Made by a program: the position numbers and the translations under genes
The notes under the pieces: model-generated
Told to the model about the DNA's origin: nothing
The model's input: only the letters and a program-made list of their open reading frames with translations
Databases searched by the model: none
In this document: piece after piece, positions 54,676 to 64,000 of the stretch
How positions within the stretch are numbered: position 1 is the first letter of the stretch
How the letters are laid out: each line of letters begins with the position of its first letter
Origin: Pseudomonas sp. QS1027
Lineage (GTDB): Bacteria > Pseudomonadota > Gammaproteobacteria > Pseudomonadales > Pseudomonadaceae
Assembly: GCF_002814235.1 (NCBI RefSeq)
Contig: NZ_PHSU01000030.1
Coordinates: forward strand, 62,001-126,000
Direction: 5' to 3'
Length of the DNA: 64,000 nt

Positions 54676-57042
54676 ATGCGCCAGGTACTGACCCCCCAAC
54701 AGTTGCTTGATATGGATGCTTATTGGCGGGCGGCTAACTACCTGTCAGTCGGGCAGATTTACCTGCAAGACAATCCCCTGCTTGAAATACCCTTGCAACT
54801 CAAACACATCAAACCTCGCTTGCTCGGGCATTGGGGCACCACACCAGGGTTGAATTTACTCTATGTGCACCTCAATCGCCTGATCAAGGCCCATGACCTC
54901 AACATGATTTTCATTGCCGGGCCTGGTCATGGCGGCCCGGGTGTCGTGGCGCAAACATATCTCGAAGGCTCGTATACCGAGCGTTATCCAGCGATCGAGC
55001 GTGATCGTAACGGGCTGCGCCGGTTGTTCCGTCAGTTCTCCTGGCCCAATGGGATCTCCAGCCATGTCTCGGCGCACGTCCCAGGATCCATCCATGAAGG
55101 GGGAGAGCTGGGATACTCCCTGGCGCATGCCTTCGGGGCGGCCTTCGACAATCCGCAGTTGATTGTTGCCTGTGTGATTGGTGATGGTGAAGCCGAGACA
55201 GGGGCGCTGGCAACCAGCTGGCACTCCAACAAGTTTCTTAACCCGATCCGCGACGGAGCCGTGCTGCCAATTCTTCATCTAAACGGTTTCAAGATTGCCA
55301 ACCCGAGTGTGTTGGCACGTATTCCTCAGGATGAATTGATCGCGCTCATGCGTGGCTACGGCTACGAGCCTTATCTCGTCGAAGGCGATGACCCCATGCG
55401 GGTTCATCAAGCACTTGCCGCCACACTCGATACCGTCATGGAGAGCATTCGCGAGATCCAGGCGACTGCCCGCCAGGCCCCCAAAAGTGCGATCCCCCAA
55501 CGACCGACCTGGCCGATGATCATCCTGCGCACCCCCAAAGGCTGGACCGGGCCCAAGTTCGTTGACGGGCAGCCGGTTGAAGGTACCTGGCGTGCGCACC
55601 AGGTGCCGATTGCCGACTTCAGCAAGCCTGAACATCTGGCGCAGCTTGAGTCCTGGATGCGCAGCTATAGGCCGCAGGAACTGTTCGACAGTAACGGCCA
55701 GCTGCAGGTGGCGCTGGCCGAACTGGCCCCGACCGGCCATCAGCGAATGGGTTCCAATCCTCACGCCAACGGGGGAGAGCTGCTGCGGCCCTTGTTGCTG
55801 CCGCACTTCCACGATTATGCCGTGCCCATGACCAGGCCCGGGGAGGTCCGGGCTGAAGCCACTCGCGTGCTGGGAAACTATTTGCGCGATGTCATGCAAC
55901 GCAATCTGGAATCGGCAAACTTCCGGCTGTTCGGACCTGACGAGACCGCATCGAATCGGCTGGACGCGGTGTATCAGGTGACAGGAAAAGCCTGGATGGC
56001 GGCGATTGAAGAGGTCGATATCAATCTCGACGCCGATGGCAGAGTGATGGAGATCCTTAGCGAACACCTATGCCAAGGATGGTTGGAGGGCTATTTGCTG
56101 ACCGGGCGCCATGGCCTGTTTTCCTGTTATGAGGCGTTCATCCACATCATAGACTCGATGTTCAACCAATATGCGAAATGGCTCAAGGAATCGAAAGCGA
56201 TCCCCTGGCGCGAGCCAATCGCGTCCCTCAACTACCTTCTGACTTCACACACCTGGCGCCAGGACCACAATGGCTTTTCGCATCAGGACCCCGGATTCAT
56301 TGATCACGTCGCCAACAAGAAAGCCGGCACGGTGCGTATCTACCTGCCACCGGATGCCAATTGCCTACTGTCGGTCTCCGATCACTGTTTGCGCAGTCAT
56401 GATTACATCAACCTGATCATTGCCGGTAAACAACCGGAGTGGCAATGGCTGGACATGCCCTCGGCGGTTCGACATTGCGCGATCGGGGCGGGGATATGGG
56501 GCTGGGCGGGGAATGAGGACGCAGGCGGTCCTGATGTGGTCATGGCCTGTGCGGGGGACGTACCGACCCTCGAGACGCTGGCCAGCGTCACACTGTTACG
56601 CGAGTACATTCCCGATATACGAATCCGGGTGGTCAACGTGGTCGACCTGATGGTCCTGCAACCCCGTTCCGAGCATCCCCATGGCCTGCAGGATGATGAT
56701 TTCGCCGAACTGTTTACCACCGACAGACCGGTGATATTCGCCTTTCACGGGTACCCCGCGCTGATCCACAAATTGACGTACCAGCGGATCAATCATGACA
56801 ACTTCCATGTGCGCGGTTTCCGTGACGAGGGCACCACGACCACGCCGTTCGACATGGTGGTGCTCAACAATCTCGACCGCTATCAGTTGGCTCTGGACGC
56901 TATTGAACGCATCCCGCGCCTGCGCAATGAAGTTGGCCCTGCGCGAGAGCGTTACTGGACGATGATCGAGCGGCACAAACGTTACATCAGTGAGCATGGT
57001 GAAGATCTACCGCATGTGCGGGACTGGCAATGGACAGTCTGA
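54676..57042 (+). CDS. xfp: Phosphoketolase (xylulose 5-phosphate / fructose 6-phosphate)
   Basis: Phosphoketolase is a thiamine diphosphate enzyme that cleaves xylulose 5-phosphate or fructose 6-phosphate with phosphate to acetyl-phosphate and an aldose phosphate. The 788-residue product shows [15 protein letters not shown] near the start, [44 protein letters not shown], the TPP motif IGDGEAETG, and [20 protein letters not shown]. Length and motifs are complete. A good AGGAG site precedes the ATG. The gene overlaps ackA by 13 bases, so acetyl-phosphate is made and used in one operon. Confidence 0.96.
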   Translation: MRQVLTPQQLLDMDAYWRAANYLSVGQIYLQDNPLLEIPLQLKHIKPRLLGHWGTTPGLNLLYVHLNRLIKAHDLNMIFIAGPGHGGPGVVAQTYLEGSYTERYPAIERDRNGLRRLFRQFSWPNGISSHVSAHVPGSIHEGGELGYSLAHAFGAAFDNPQLIVACVIGDGEAETGALATSWHSNKFLNPIRDGAVLPILHLNGFKIANPSVLARIPQDELIALMRGYGYEPYLVEGDDPMRVHQALAATLDTVMESIREIQATARQAPKSAIPQRPTWPMIILRTPKGWTGPKFVDGQPVEGTWRAHQVPIADFSKPEHLAQLESWMRSYRPQELFDSNGQLQVALAELAPTGHQRMGSNPHANGGELLRPLLLPHFHDYAVPMTRPGEVRAEATRVLGNYLRDVMQRNLESANFRLFGPDETASNRLDAVYQVTGKAWMAAIEEVDINLDADGRVMEILSEHLCQGWLEGYLLTGRHGLFSCYEAFIHIIDSMFNQYAKWLKESKAIPWREPIASLNYLLTSHTWRQDHNGFSHQDPGFIDHVANKKAGTVRIYLPPDANCLLSVSDHCLRSHDYINLIIAGKQPEWQWLDMPSAVRHCAIGAGIWGWAGNEDAGGPDVVMACAGDVPTLETLASVTLLREYIPDIRIRVVNVVDLMVLQPRSEHPHGLQDDDFAELFTTDRPVIFAFHGYPALIHKLTYQRINHDNFHVRGFRDEGTTTTPFDMVVLNNLDRYQLALDAIERIPRLRNEVGPARERYWTMIERHKRYISEHGEDLPHVRDWQWTV

Positions 57043-58247
57043 AGCGGCTGAGCGCCGCACGGAACGGCCAGCCAGGACCTGAACGGGAGCGGCTGATTCT
57101 GGCGTTGAACAGCGGTTCGTCGTCGCTCAAGTTCGGCGTTTATCGAGTCACGGCGGGGCAAGTCCAGAGACTGATTGACGGTGAGGCCCAGGGGCTCGAG
57201 ACCCAGGCAGGGCGTTTCGATGCGATCGACGCAGAGCATCGAACGTTAGCCGGGCTGGCCATGCCCATGATCACCACGAAGCAAGCGCTGCATGAGATTG
57301 AGCGCTTGCTGGAACAGACGCGGTTTGGGGGGCTTGACGGCATCGGGCATCGCGTCGTTCACGGCGGCCCCGTGTTACGTCAGCCCTGTGTTGTCGACCA
57401 GCAGGTGCTTGAGCAGTTGCAACAGGTGGCAGCCTTCGCCCCCTTGCACACACCGGCGGCGCTGTCTGTCATTCATGAAACAGCGGGGCATTTCCCCGGT
57501 GTGCTGCAAGTGGTGTGTTTTGATACGGGCTTTCATGCACAAATGCCTGCGATCGCCCATGTACTGGCGTTGCCTGAAGAGCTTCGCGCACAAGGGATCC
57601 AGCGTTATGGCTTTCACGGGCTGTCTTGCCAGTCGATTGTCAGGCGTCTGGCGCGTGATCTGCCCGAGCGCCTGATCATTGCCCACCTGGGTAACGGGGC
57701 AAGCATTACCGCAGTACGTGCTGGCCAGTCAGTAGACACCAGCATGGGCCTGACACCCAGCGGCGGGATGATCATGAGCACCCGCAGTGGTGATTTGGAT
57801 CCCGGGGTTCTGATCTACCTGATACGCCAGAAAGGGCTTGATGTGGCAGCCGTCGAGGACTTGGTCAATCGCCGAGCCGGTTTGCTTGGCATCTCCGGAC
57901 TCAGCGGTGACATGCGCACACTAAAGAGCGCGCGCCCGACCCAGTCTGACGCACGACTGGCGATCGAGATGTTCTGCTACTGCGCCTATAAACAGATCGC
58001 CGCGATGATGGCGGTCCTCGGAGGTATCGACACGCTGGTATTTACAGGCGGAATCGGCGAAAACGATTCAGAGGTCCGCGCGCAGATTTGCGCAGGGCTG
58101 GCCTGGACCGGCCTGGTTCTGGGCTGCGCGCAAAACGAGTCGGCCAGTGAACTGATCAGCACCTGCGAGTCGAGCTGCACGGTGCGAGTTCTTGCCTCCC
58201 AGGAGGACGATGAAATAGCCCTTGCTACCTGGCAACTCATTCCCTGA
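57030..58247 (+). CDS. ackA: Acetate kinase
   Basis: Acetate kinase transfers phosphate from acetyl-phosphate to ADP, giving ATP and acetate. The 405-residue product has [90 protein letters not shown] and [13 protein letters not shown], all canonical. The N-terminus carries about 20 extra residues before the first motif, because translation starts inside the phosphoketolase gene. The pair with xfp makes this a substrate-level ATP source. Confidence 0.96.
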   Translation: MDSLKRLSAARNGQPGPERERLILALNSGSSSLKFGVYRVTAGQVQRLIDGEAQGLETQAGRFDAIDAEHRTLAGLAMPMITTKQALHEIERLLEQTRFGGLDGIGHRVVHGGPVLRQPCVVDQQVLEQLQQVAAFAPLHTPAALSVIHETAGHFPGVLQVVCFDTGFHAQMPAIAHVLALPEELRAQGIQRYGFHGLSCQSIVRRLARDLPERLIIAHLGNGASITAVRAGQSVDTSMGLTPSGGMIMSTRSGDLDPGVLIYLIRQKGLDVAAVEDLVNRRAGLLGISGLSGDMRTLKSARPTQSDARLAIEMFCYCAYKQIAAMMAVLGGIDTLVFTGGIGENDSEVRAQICAGLAWTGLVLGCAQNESASELISTCESSCTVRVLASQEDDEIALATWQLIP

Positions 58248-60242
<1,995 letters not shown>

Positions 60243-60250
<8 letters not shown>

Positions 60251-60578
60251 GGAAGACAAAAAACCGGCTCCCGGCGAGAACGATTTCAGTCGGCAAGTCG
60301 GCATCAAGGCTGCACGCAAAATCAAGGCTCAACGCCGGGTAACGCGTACGGTCTGGTCAGGGTTCGGCATGATGGGATTGATCGGTTGGTCGGTGGCGAT
60401 TCCGACCCTGCTCGGTGCGGCATTGGGCCTGTGGCTGGATGACCGCCATCCGGGCGGACGCTCATGGACGTTGGCACTCATGGCCGCCGGTTTGGTGCTG
60501 GGCTGTTTTAACGCCTGGCACTGGGTGACCAAAGAGGAGCAGGAAATACATGAACAGGAGGCGGACGATGATGAATGA
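60243..60578 (+). CDS. atpQ: N-type ATPase subunit AtpQ (AtpZ/AtpI family)
   Basis: The 111-residue membrane protein has two hydrophobic helices (about residues 42-62, FGMMGLIGWSVAIPTLLGAAL, and 74-92, LALMAAGLVLGCFNAWHW) between charged ends. This AtpZ/AtpI-like pattern with GLWLDDRHP between the helices is typical of AtpQ, found only in N-ATPase operons. Its role is thought to be Fo assembly or ion handling. The start overlaps atpC by 8 bases. Confidence 0.85.
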
Positions 60579-60867
60579 TCTGGGGCTCCTGGTGCCGCTG
60601 CTGGCAGGCCTGCTGCTGGGCATCCTGTTCTTTGGCGGCCTGTGGTGGACTGTTCAACGGGCGATGTCGTCGAAGTGGGCAGGGTTGTGGTTTTTCGCCA
60701 GCCTGCTGTTGCGCACGGCAATCGTACTGGTCGGTTTCTATCTGGCCTGCGGCGAAGCGTGGCAGCGCTGGCTGGCGGCATTGCTTGGCTTTGCCGTGGC
60801 ACGCCTGCTCATAACGCGGATGTCCCGCCCGGCTGTCACGGCGCTGGAGGGGGATCATGCACCTTAG
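60568..60867 (+). CDS. atpR: N-type ATPase subunit AtpR
   Basis: The 99-residue protein has three hydrophobic helices: LLVPLLAGLLLGILFFGGLWW, GLWFFASLLLRTAIVLVGFY and WLAALLGFAVARLLI. The arginine in the second helix (LLRTA) is the feature proposed to interact with the c-ring in AtpR proteins. AGGAGG (60556-60561) is six bases before ATG 60568; ATG 60571 is an alternative. It overlaps atpQ by 11 bases and atpB by 11. Confidence 0.85.
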   Translation: MMNDLGLLVPLLAGLLLGILFFGGLWWTVQRAMSSKWAGLWFFASLLLRTAIVLVGFYLACGEAWQRWLAALLGFAVARLLITRMSRPAVTALEGDHAP

Positions 60868-61573
60868 CCCTGACGACATTGTCTTGTGGCAATACGGCTT
60901 GTTCAAGATCAACGCCACCATCGCCTTCACCTGGGGGCTGATGCTCGTGCTGACGCTGGGCTCCCATCTGGTCACGCGTCGTCTATCCAAAGACCTGGAG
61001 CGCAGCCGCTGGCAGAACCTCCTGGAAATGGTTGTGACTGGCATCGTCACGCAGATTGGCGAGGTGGGCCTGGTGCAGCCGCGTCAGTATCTGGGCTTTC
61101 TTGGCACCCTGTTCCTTTTCGTGGGAACGGCCAGCCTGTTCACCATTGTTCCCGGCTATGAGCCGCCGACCGGTTCCTTGTCGACCACAACGGCGCTGGC
61201 TGTTTGTGTCTTCATTGCCGTGCCGTTGTTCGGTATCGCTGAATGCGGACTGCGTGAATACCTGAACGCCTACCTCAAGCCAACGATCGTCATGTTGCCC
61301 TTCAATATCGTCAGCGAATTGTCGCGCACGCTGGCGCTGGCTGCGCGCCTGTTCGGCAACATGATGAGTGGCACGATGATTCTGGCGATCTTGCTGACCA
61401 TTACGCCCTTTCTCTTTCCCATCCTCATGAGTGCGTTGGGGCTGTTGACCGGCATGGTGCAGGCCTACATTTTCAGCATCCTGGCCGCGGTCTACATCGC
61501 CGCAGCGACGCGATCGCGCAAGTCGCCCGGAAAGCCCGAACCCACTTCAACCAATGCCCCCCGGAAGGTGTGA
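60857..61573 (+). CDS. atpB: N-type ATPase subunit a
   Basis: The 238-residue subunit a forms the ion half-channels beside the c-ring. The essential arginine lies in SELSRTLALAARLFGNMMSG, with FGNM following as in other a subunits. Helices are visible at INATIAFTWGLMLVLTLG, FLGTLFLFVGTASLFTIV, LAVCVFIAVPLFGIAECG and the last IFSILAAVYIAAATRS. It overlaps atpR by 11 bases and is 2 bases before atpE. Confidence 0.94.
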   Translation: MHLSPDDIVLWQYGLFKINATIAFTWGLMLVLTLGSHLVTRRLSKDLERSRWQNLLEMVVTGIVTQIGEVGLVQPRQYLGFLGTLFLFVGTASLFTIVPGYEPPTGSLSTTTALAVCVFIAVPLFGIAECGLREYLNAYLKPTIVMLPFNIVSELSRTLALAARLFGNMMSGTMILAILLTITPFLFPILMSALGLLTGMVQAYIFSILAAVYIAAATRSRKSPGKPEPTSTNAPRKV

Positions 61574-61575
61574 CC

Positions 61576-61857
61576 ATGGACAGCATGACAATTATTGCGG
61601 TGGCTTCGATCATTACCTCTGGCCTTACCATTGCCATCGGCAGTATCGGCCCGGCGCTCGGAGAAGGGCGCGCAGTCGCCACCGCGCTCAGCGCCCTGGC
61701 CCAACAGCCCGACGCATCGGCAACCATTACCCGGACCCTGTTTGTCGGCTTGGCCATGGTCGAGTCGGTGGCCATATATTGCTTCGTGGTATCGATGATT
61801 CTGATTTTTGCCAACCCATTCTGGAGCCACGCCATCGCCCAGGTCGCTGGAAAGTAG
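61576..61857 (+). CDS. atpE: N-type ATPase subunit c
   Basis: The 93-residue proteolipid forms the rotor ring. It is a two-helix hairpin: helix 1 contains SIGPALGEGRAVATALSAL and helix 2 FVGLAMVESVAIYCFVVSMI, joined by the polar loop AQQPD. The ion-binding Glu is in MVES; helix 1 has a second Glu in GEGRA where Na+-type rings usually have Gln. Tyr follows four residues after Ser, as in Na+ rings. The result is a mixed site with two carboxylates. ATG 61576 has GGAAGG upstream; GTG 61570 is less likely. Confidence 0.94.
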   Translation: MDSMTIIAVASIITSGLTIAIGSIGPALGEGRAVATALSALAQQPDASATITRTLFVGLAMVESVAIYCFVVSMILIFANPFWSHAIAQVAGK

Positions 61858-61860
61858 ATC

Positions 61861-62667
61861 ATGCTTATCGACTGGTTCACTGTCGGCGCGCAGATCCTCA
61901 ACTTCCTGATACTGGTGTGGTTGCTCAAGCGTTTTCTCTATCGTCCGATACTCGATGCCGTTGACGCCCGCGAACAGCGTATAGCCAAGGAACTGGCTGA
62001 CGCCGACGCCGAAAAAGTCGGGGCAGGGCAGGAGCGTGAGGAATTTCAGCGCAAGAACGCCGCTTTCGACAAGGAGCGGGCAGCGTTGCTCAGTCAGGCA
62101 ACGGAAGCGGCGAACACCGAGCGCCAGCGCCTGCTCGATGCCGCACATCAGGAAACCACCGACCTGAGCACCCGGCAGCGGGAGAGCCTGCGCAATGAAG
62201 CGCAAGAACTGCATCAGGAAATTTTCCGCCGCACACGACAGGAAGTCTTTGCCGTTGCCCGCAAGGCGTTGAGCGATCTGGCCGGCGCGACACTGGAAGA
62301 GCGAATGGTCGCTACTTTTATCGAGCGACTGCAGGCCCTGGGTACCGACGCGAAGCAAGCGCTGAGCAGCACACTGCTGGACAACAAAGGACTGCCGATT
62401 GTCGTTCGTACCGCCTGTGATCTATCCGTAGCGCAGCAGTCCGCTATCGAAGCGCAACTCCAGGTACTACTGGGGGCCGACGTTCCTGTGCGTTTCGAAA
62501 CCGCTGAGCAATTGATCTGCGGTATCGAACTGTGTACCGAGGGACATAAGGTGGCCTGGAGTATCACGCACCATCTGACGGAGATGGAAAACGCTCTCGA
62601 CGACCTGTTCGATGTGAAGACATCGGCGAACCCCGCCCTCGGGAAGGACGACGCAGATGCCCATTGA
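61861..62667 (+). CDS. atpF: N-type ATPase subunit b with delta-like C-terminus
   Basis: The 268-residue product has the b-subunit membrane helix ([20 protein letters not shown]) and a long charged coiled coil (about 40-150). Beyond that, residues 165-250 ([19 protein letters not shown] and [17 protein letters not shown]) resemble the delta subunit end. N-ATPase operons have no separate atpH, and a b-delta fusion is known in this class. Housekeeping b subunits are about 156 residues. It overlaps atpA by 11 bases. Confidence 0.92.
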   Translation: MLIDWFTVGAQILNFLILVWLLKRFLYRPILDAVDAREQRIAKELADADAEKVGAGQEREEFQRKNAAFDKERAALLSQATEAANTERQRLLDAAHQETTDLSTRQRESLRNEAQELHQEIFRRTRQEVFAVARKALSDLAGATLEERMVATFIERLQALGTDAKQALSSTLLDNKGLPIVVRTACDLSVAQQSAIEAQLQVLLGADVPVRFETAEQLICGIELCTEGHKVAWSITHHLTEMENALDDLFDVKTSANPALGKDDADAH

Positions 62668-64000
62668 GCGGCTGGAGACGGTTCTGGATCAGACCTTTAG
62701 CCGCATACGTGAAGCGACAGAGGCATTTGTGCCGCAGTTGGAACCTCGAGAGGTCGGACGGATTCTTAGCGTCGCGCCTGGTATCGCCAAGGTTTCTGGC
62801 TTGCCTGGTGTTGGTTTCGAGGAGGTTCTGATATTTCCGGGAGGCATCAAGGGCATCGCCTTCAATATCGATGAAGATGAAATTGGCGTTGTCCTGCTCG
62901 GCGATTACTGGAATCTGCAAGCCGGCGACCCGGTAGAACGTGGAGGGCATGTCGTCGATATTCCAGTGGGTGAGGCCTTGCTGGGGCGCACTATCGATCC
63001 GACGGGGCGCCCCCTGGATGGCTTGGCGCCGCTATTGACTGGAACCCGTTTGCCTCTGGAACGACCGGCCGCCGCCATCATGGACCGGGCTCCGGTCACT
63101 GTTCCGCTGCAAACCGGCATCAAGGTGATCGATGCGCTGATCCCGGTCGGACGTGGACAACGCGAACTGATTCTCGGCGATCGGCAGACCGGCAAGACGA
63201 CGATTGCACTTGATACCATCATCAATCAGCGCGACAAGAACGTCATTTGCGTCTATTGCGCCATTGGGCAGCGCGCTTCCGGCGTTGCCAAGATTATCGA
63301 CACCCTGCGGGAAAAAGGTGCGCTGCCTTACACCGTGGTGATCATCAGTGAGGGCAACAACCCGCCGGGGCTTGCCTATATTGCGCCCTACGCAGCGACC
63401 AGTATTGCCGAGTATTTTATGGAGCAAGGTCACGACGTGCTGGTGGTCTACGATGACCTGACCCAGCATGCGCAGGCCTATCGGGAGATTTCGCTGTTGC
63501 TGCGTCGCCCCCCCGGGCGTGAAGCCTTTCCCGGCGATATTTTCTATATCCACTCGCGCCTGCTCGAACGGAGCACTCACTTGCGCCCGGAACTCGGCGG
63601 AGGTTCGCTGACAGCCTTGCCTATCATCGAAACCGCCGCCCAGGATATTTCCGCCTACATCCCGACCAATCTGATTTCCATCACGGACGGCCAGATTTAT
63701 CTGTCGCCTTCGCTTTTTGAACTCGGAGTACTGCCGGCAGTTGATGTCAGCAAGTCGGTTTCACGTGTCGGCGGCAAAGCGCAAAGCGCTGCCTATCGAG
63801 CGGTGGCCGGTGATCTGAAGCTGGCCTATGCCCAGTTCGAGGAACTCGAAACCTTCGCGCGCTTTGGTGCCCGCCTGGACGAAGCAACCCGCCAACTGAT
63901 CGAACATGGCCGGCGGATTCGTGCCTGCCTCATGCAGCAAGAGTCCTCACCCTTGCCGGTATCCGTGCAAATCACCGTTTTATTGGCGTTGACTGCGGGA
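62657..64000 (+). CDS. atpA: N-type ATPase alpha subunit (partial, runs off the right edge)
   Basis: The first 448 codons of the alpha subunit are present and open to the last base. Motifs are [20 protein letters not shown] near the start, [36 protein letters not shown] with the P-loop GDRQTGKTT, and [20 protein letters not shown] with [20 protein letters not shown]. The start ATG 62657 overlaps the atpF end. The gamma gene (atpG) would be expected next, beyond the window. Confidence 0.95.
   Translation, partial: MPIERLETVLDQTFSRIREATEAFVPQLEPREVGRILSVAPGIAKVSGLPGVGFEEVLIFPGGIKGIAFNIDEDEIGVVLLGDYWNLQAGDPVERGGHVVDIPVGEALLGRTIDPTGRPLDGLAPLLTGTRLPLERPAAAIMDRAPVTVPLQTGIKVIDALIPVGRGQRELILGDRQTGKTTIALDTIINQRDKNVICVYCAIGQRASGVAKIIDTLREKGALPYTVVIISEGNNPPGLAYIAPYAATSIAEYFMEQGHDVLVVYDDLTQHAQAYREISLLLRRPPGREAFPGDIFYIHSRLLERSTHLRPELGGGSLTALPIIETAAQDISAYIPTNLISITDGQIYLSPSLFELGVLPAVDVSKSVSRVGGKAQSAAYRAVAGDLKLAYAQFEELETFARFGARLDEATRQLIEHGRRIRACLMQQESSPLPVSVQITVLLALTAG

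Overview
The window reads as chromosome of a fluorescent-group Pseudomonas. It is GC-rich throughout, has Pseudomonas-type REP palindromes (centre GAGCAAGCTTGCTC), and carries selA-selB-selC next to a membrane formate dehydrogenase, a full type VI secretion (T6SS) locus and RlhA. This placement rests on recognising protein families by eye; no search was run.

Layout. (1) 1-6450: selenocysteine/formate block. It holds the end of the formate dehydrogenase-N alpha subunit, then fdnH, fdnI, fdhE, selA, selB and the selenocysteine tRNA, all on the plus strand, with REP-like palindromes at or near the ends of fdhE, selA and selB. (2) 6470-7671: a TetR-family repressor divergent from a hotdog-fold protein, with a palindromic operator between them. 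(3) 7752-9387: copper handling (DUF2946 protein, SCO lipoprotein, PCu(A)C chaperone). (4) 9397-29958: T6SS. tssJ-K-L-M-A run leftward; tssB-C-hcp-tssE-F-G-H-vgrG and a MORN/YwqK-like gene run rightward. After these come a PAAR-like DUF4280 gene and a probable nuclease effector with no visible immunity gene. (5) 30027-32529: 23S rRNA hydroxylase RlhA and a RidA-family protein. (6) 32625-35419: a PAPS sulfotransferase and a bifunctional ATP sulfurylase/APS kinase, a self-contained sulfation pair. (7) 35733-64000: a carbon and energy island. It holds pgi, class I aldolase, a histidine phosphatase, katG, a giant cyclic beta-1,2-glucan synthase, a soluble hybrid kinase with two receivers and a LuxR-type HTH, a bifunctional NAD(P)HX repair enzyme, phosphoketolase, acetate kinase and an N-type ATPase operon (atpDCQRBEFA, running off the right edge).

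How it may work together. In region 7, hexose phosphates supplied by Pgi/aldolase could be split by phosphoketolase to acetyl-phosphate, acetate kinase would make ATP, and the N-ATPase could spend that ATP on ion pumping. That would keep the membrane energised when respiration fails. An ANR/FNR-like box in front of pgi fits this, but it is only a sequence match. The kinase next to the nnr-xfp-ackA genes is the obvious candidate regulator; its second receiver has Asn in place of the phosphoacceptor Asp.

Other unusual points are a REP palindrome translated as part of the SelA C-terminus, four 33-bp repeats coding for the tail of the T6SS sheath protein TssB, and an in-frame 66-bp duplication inside tssG.
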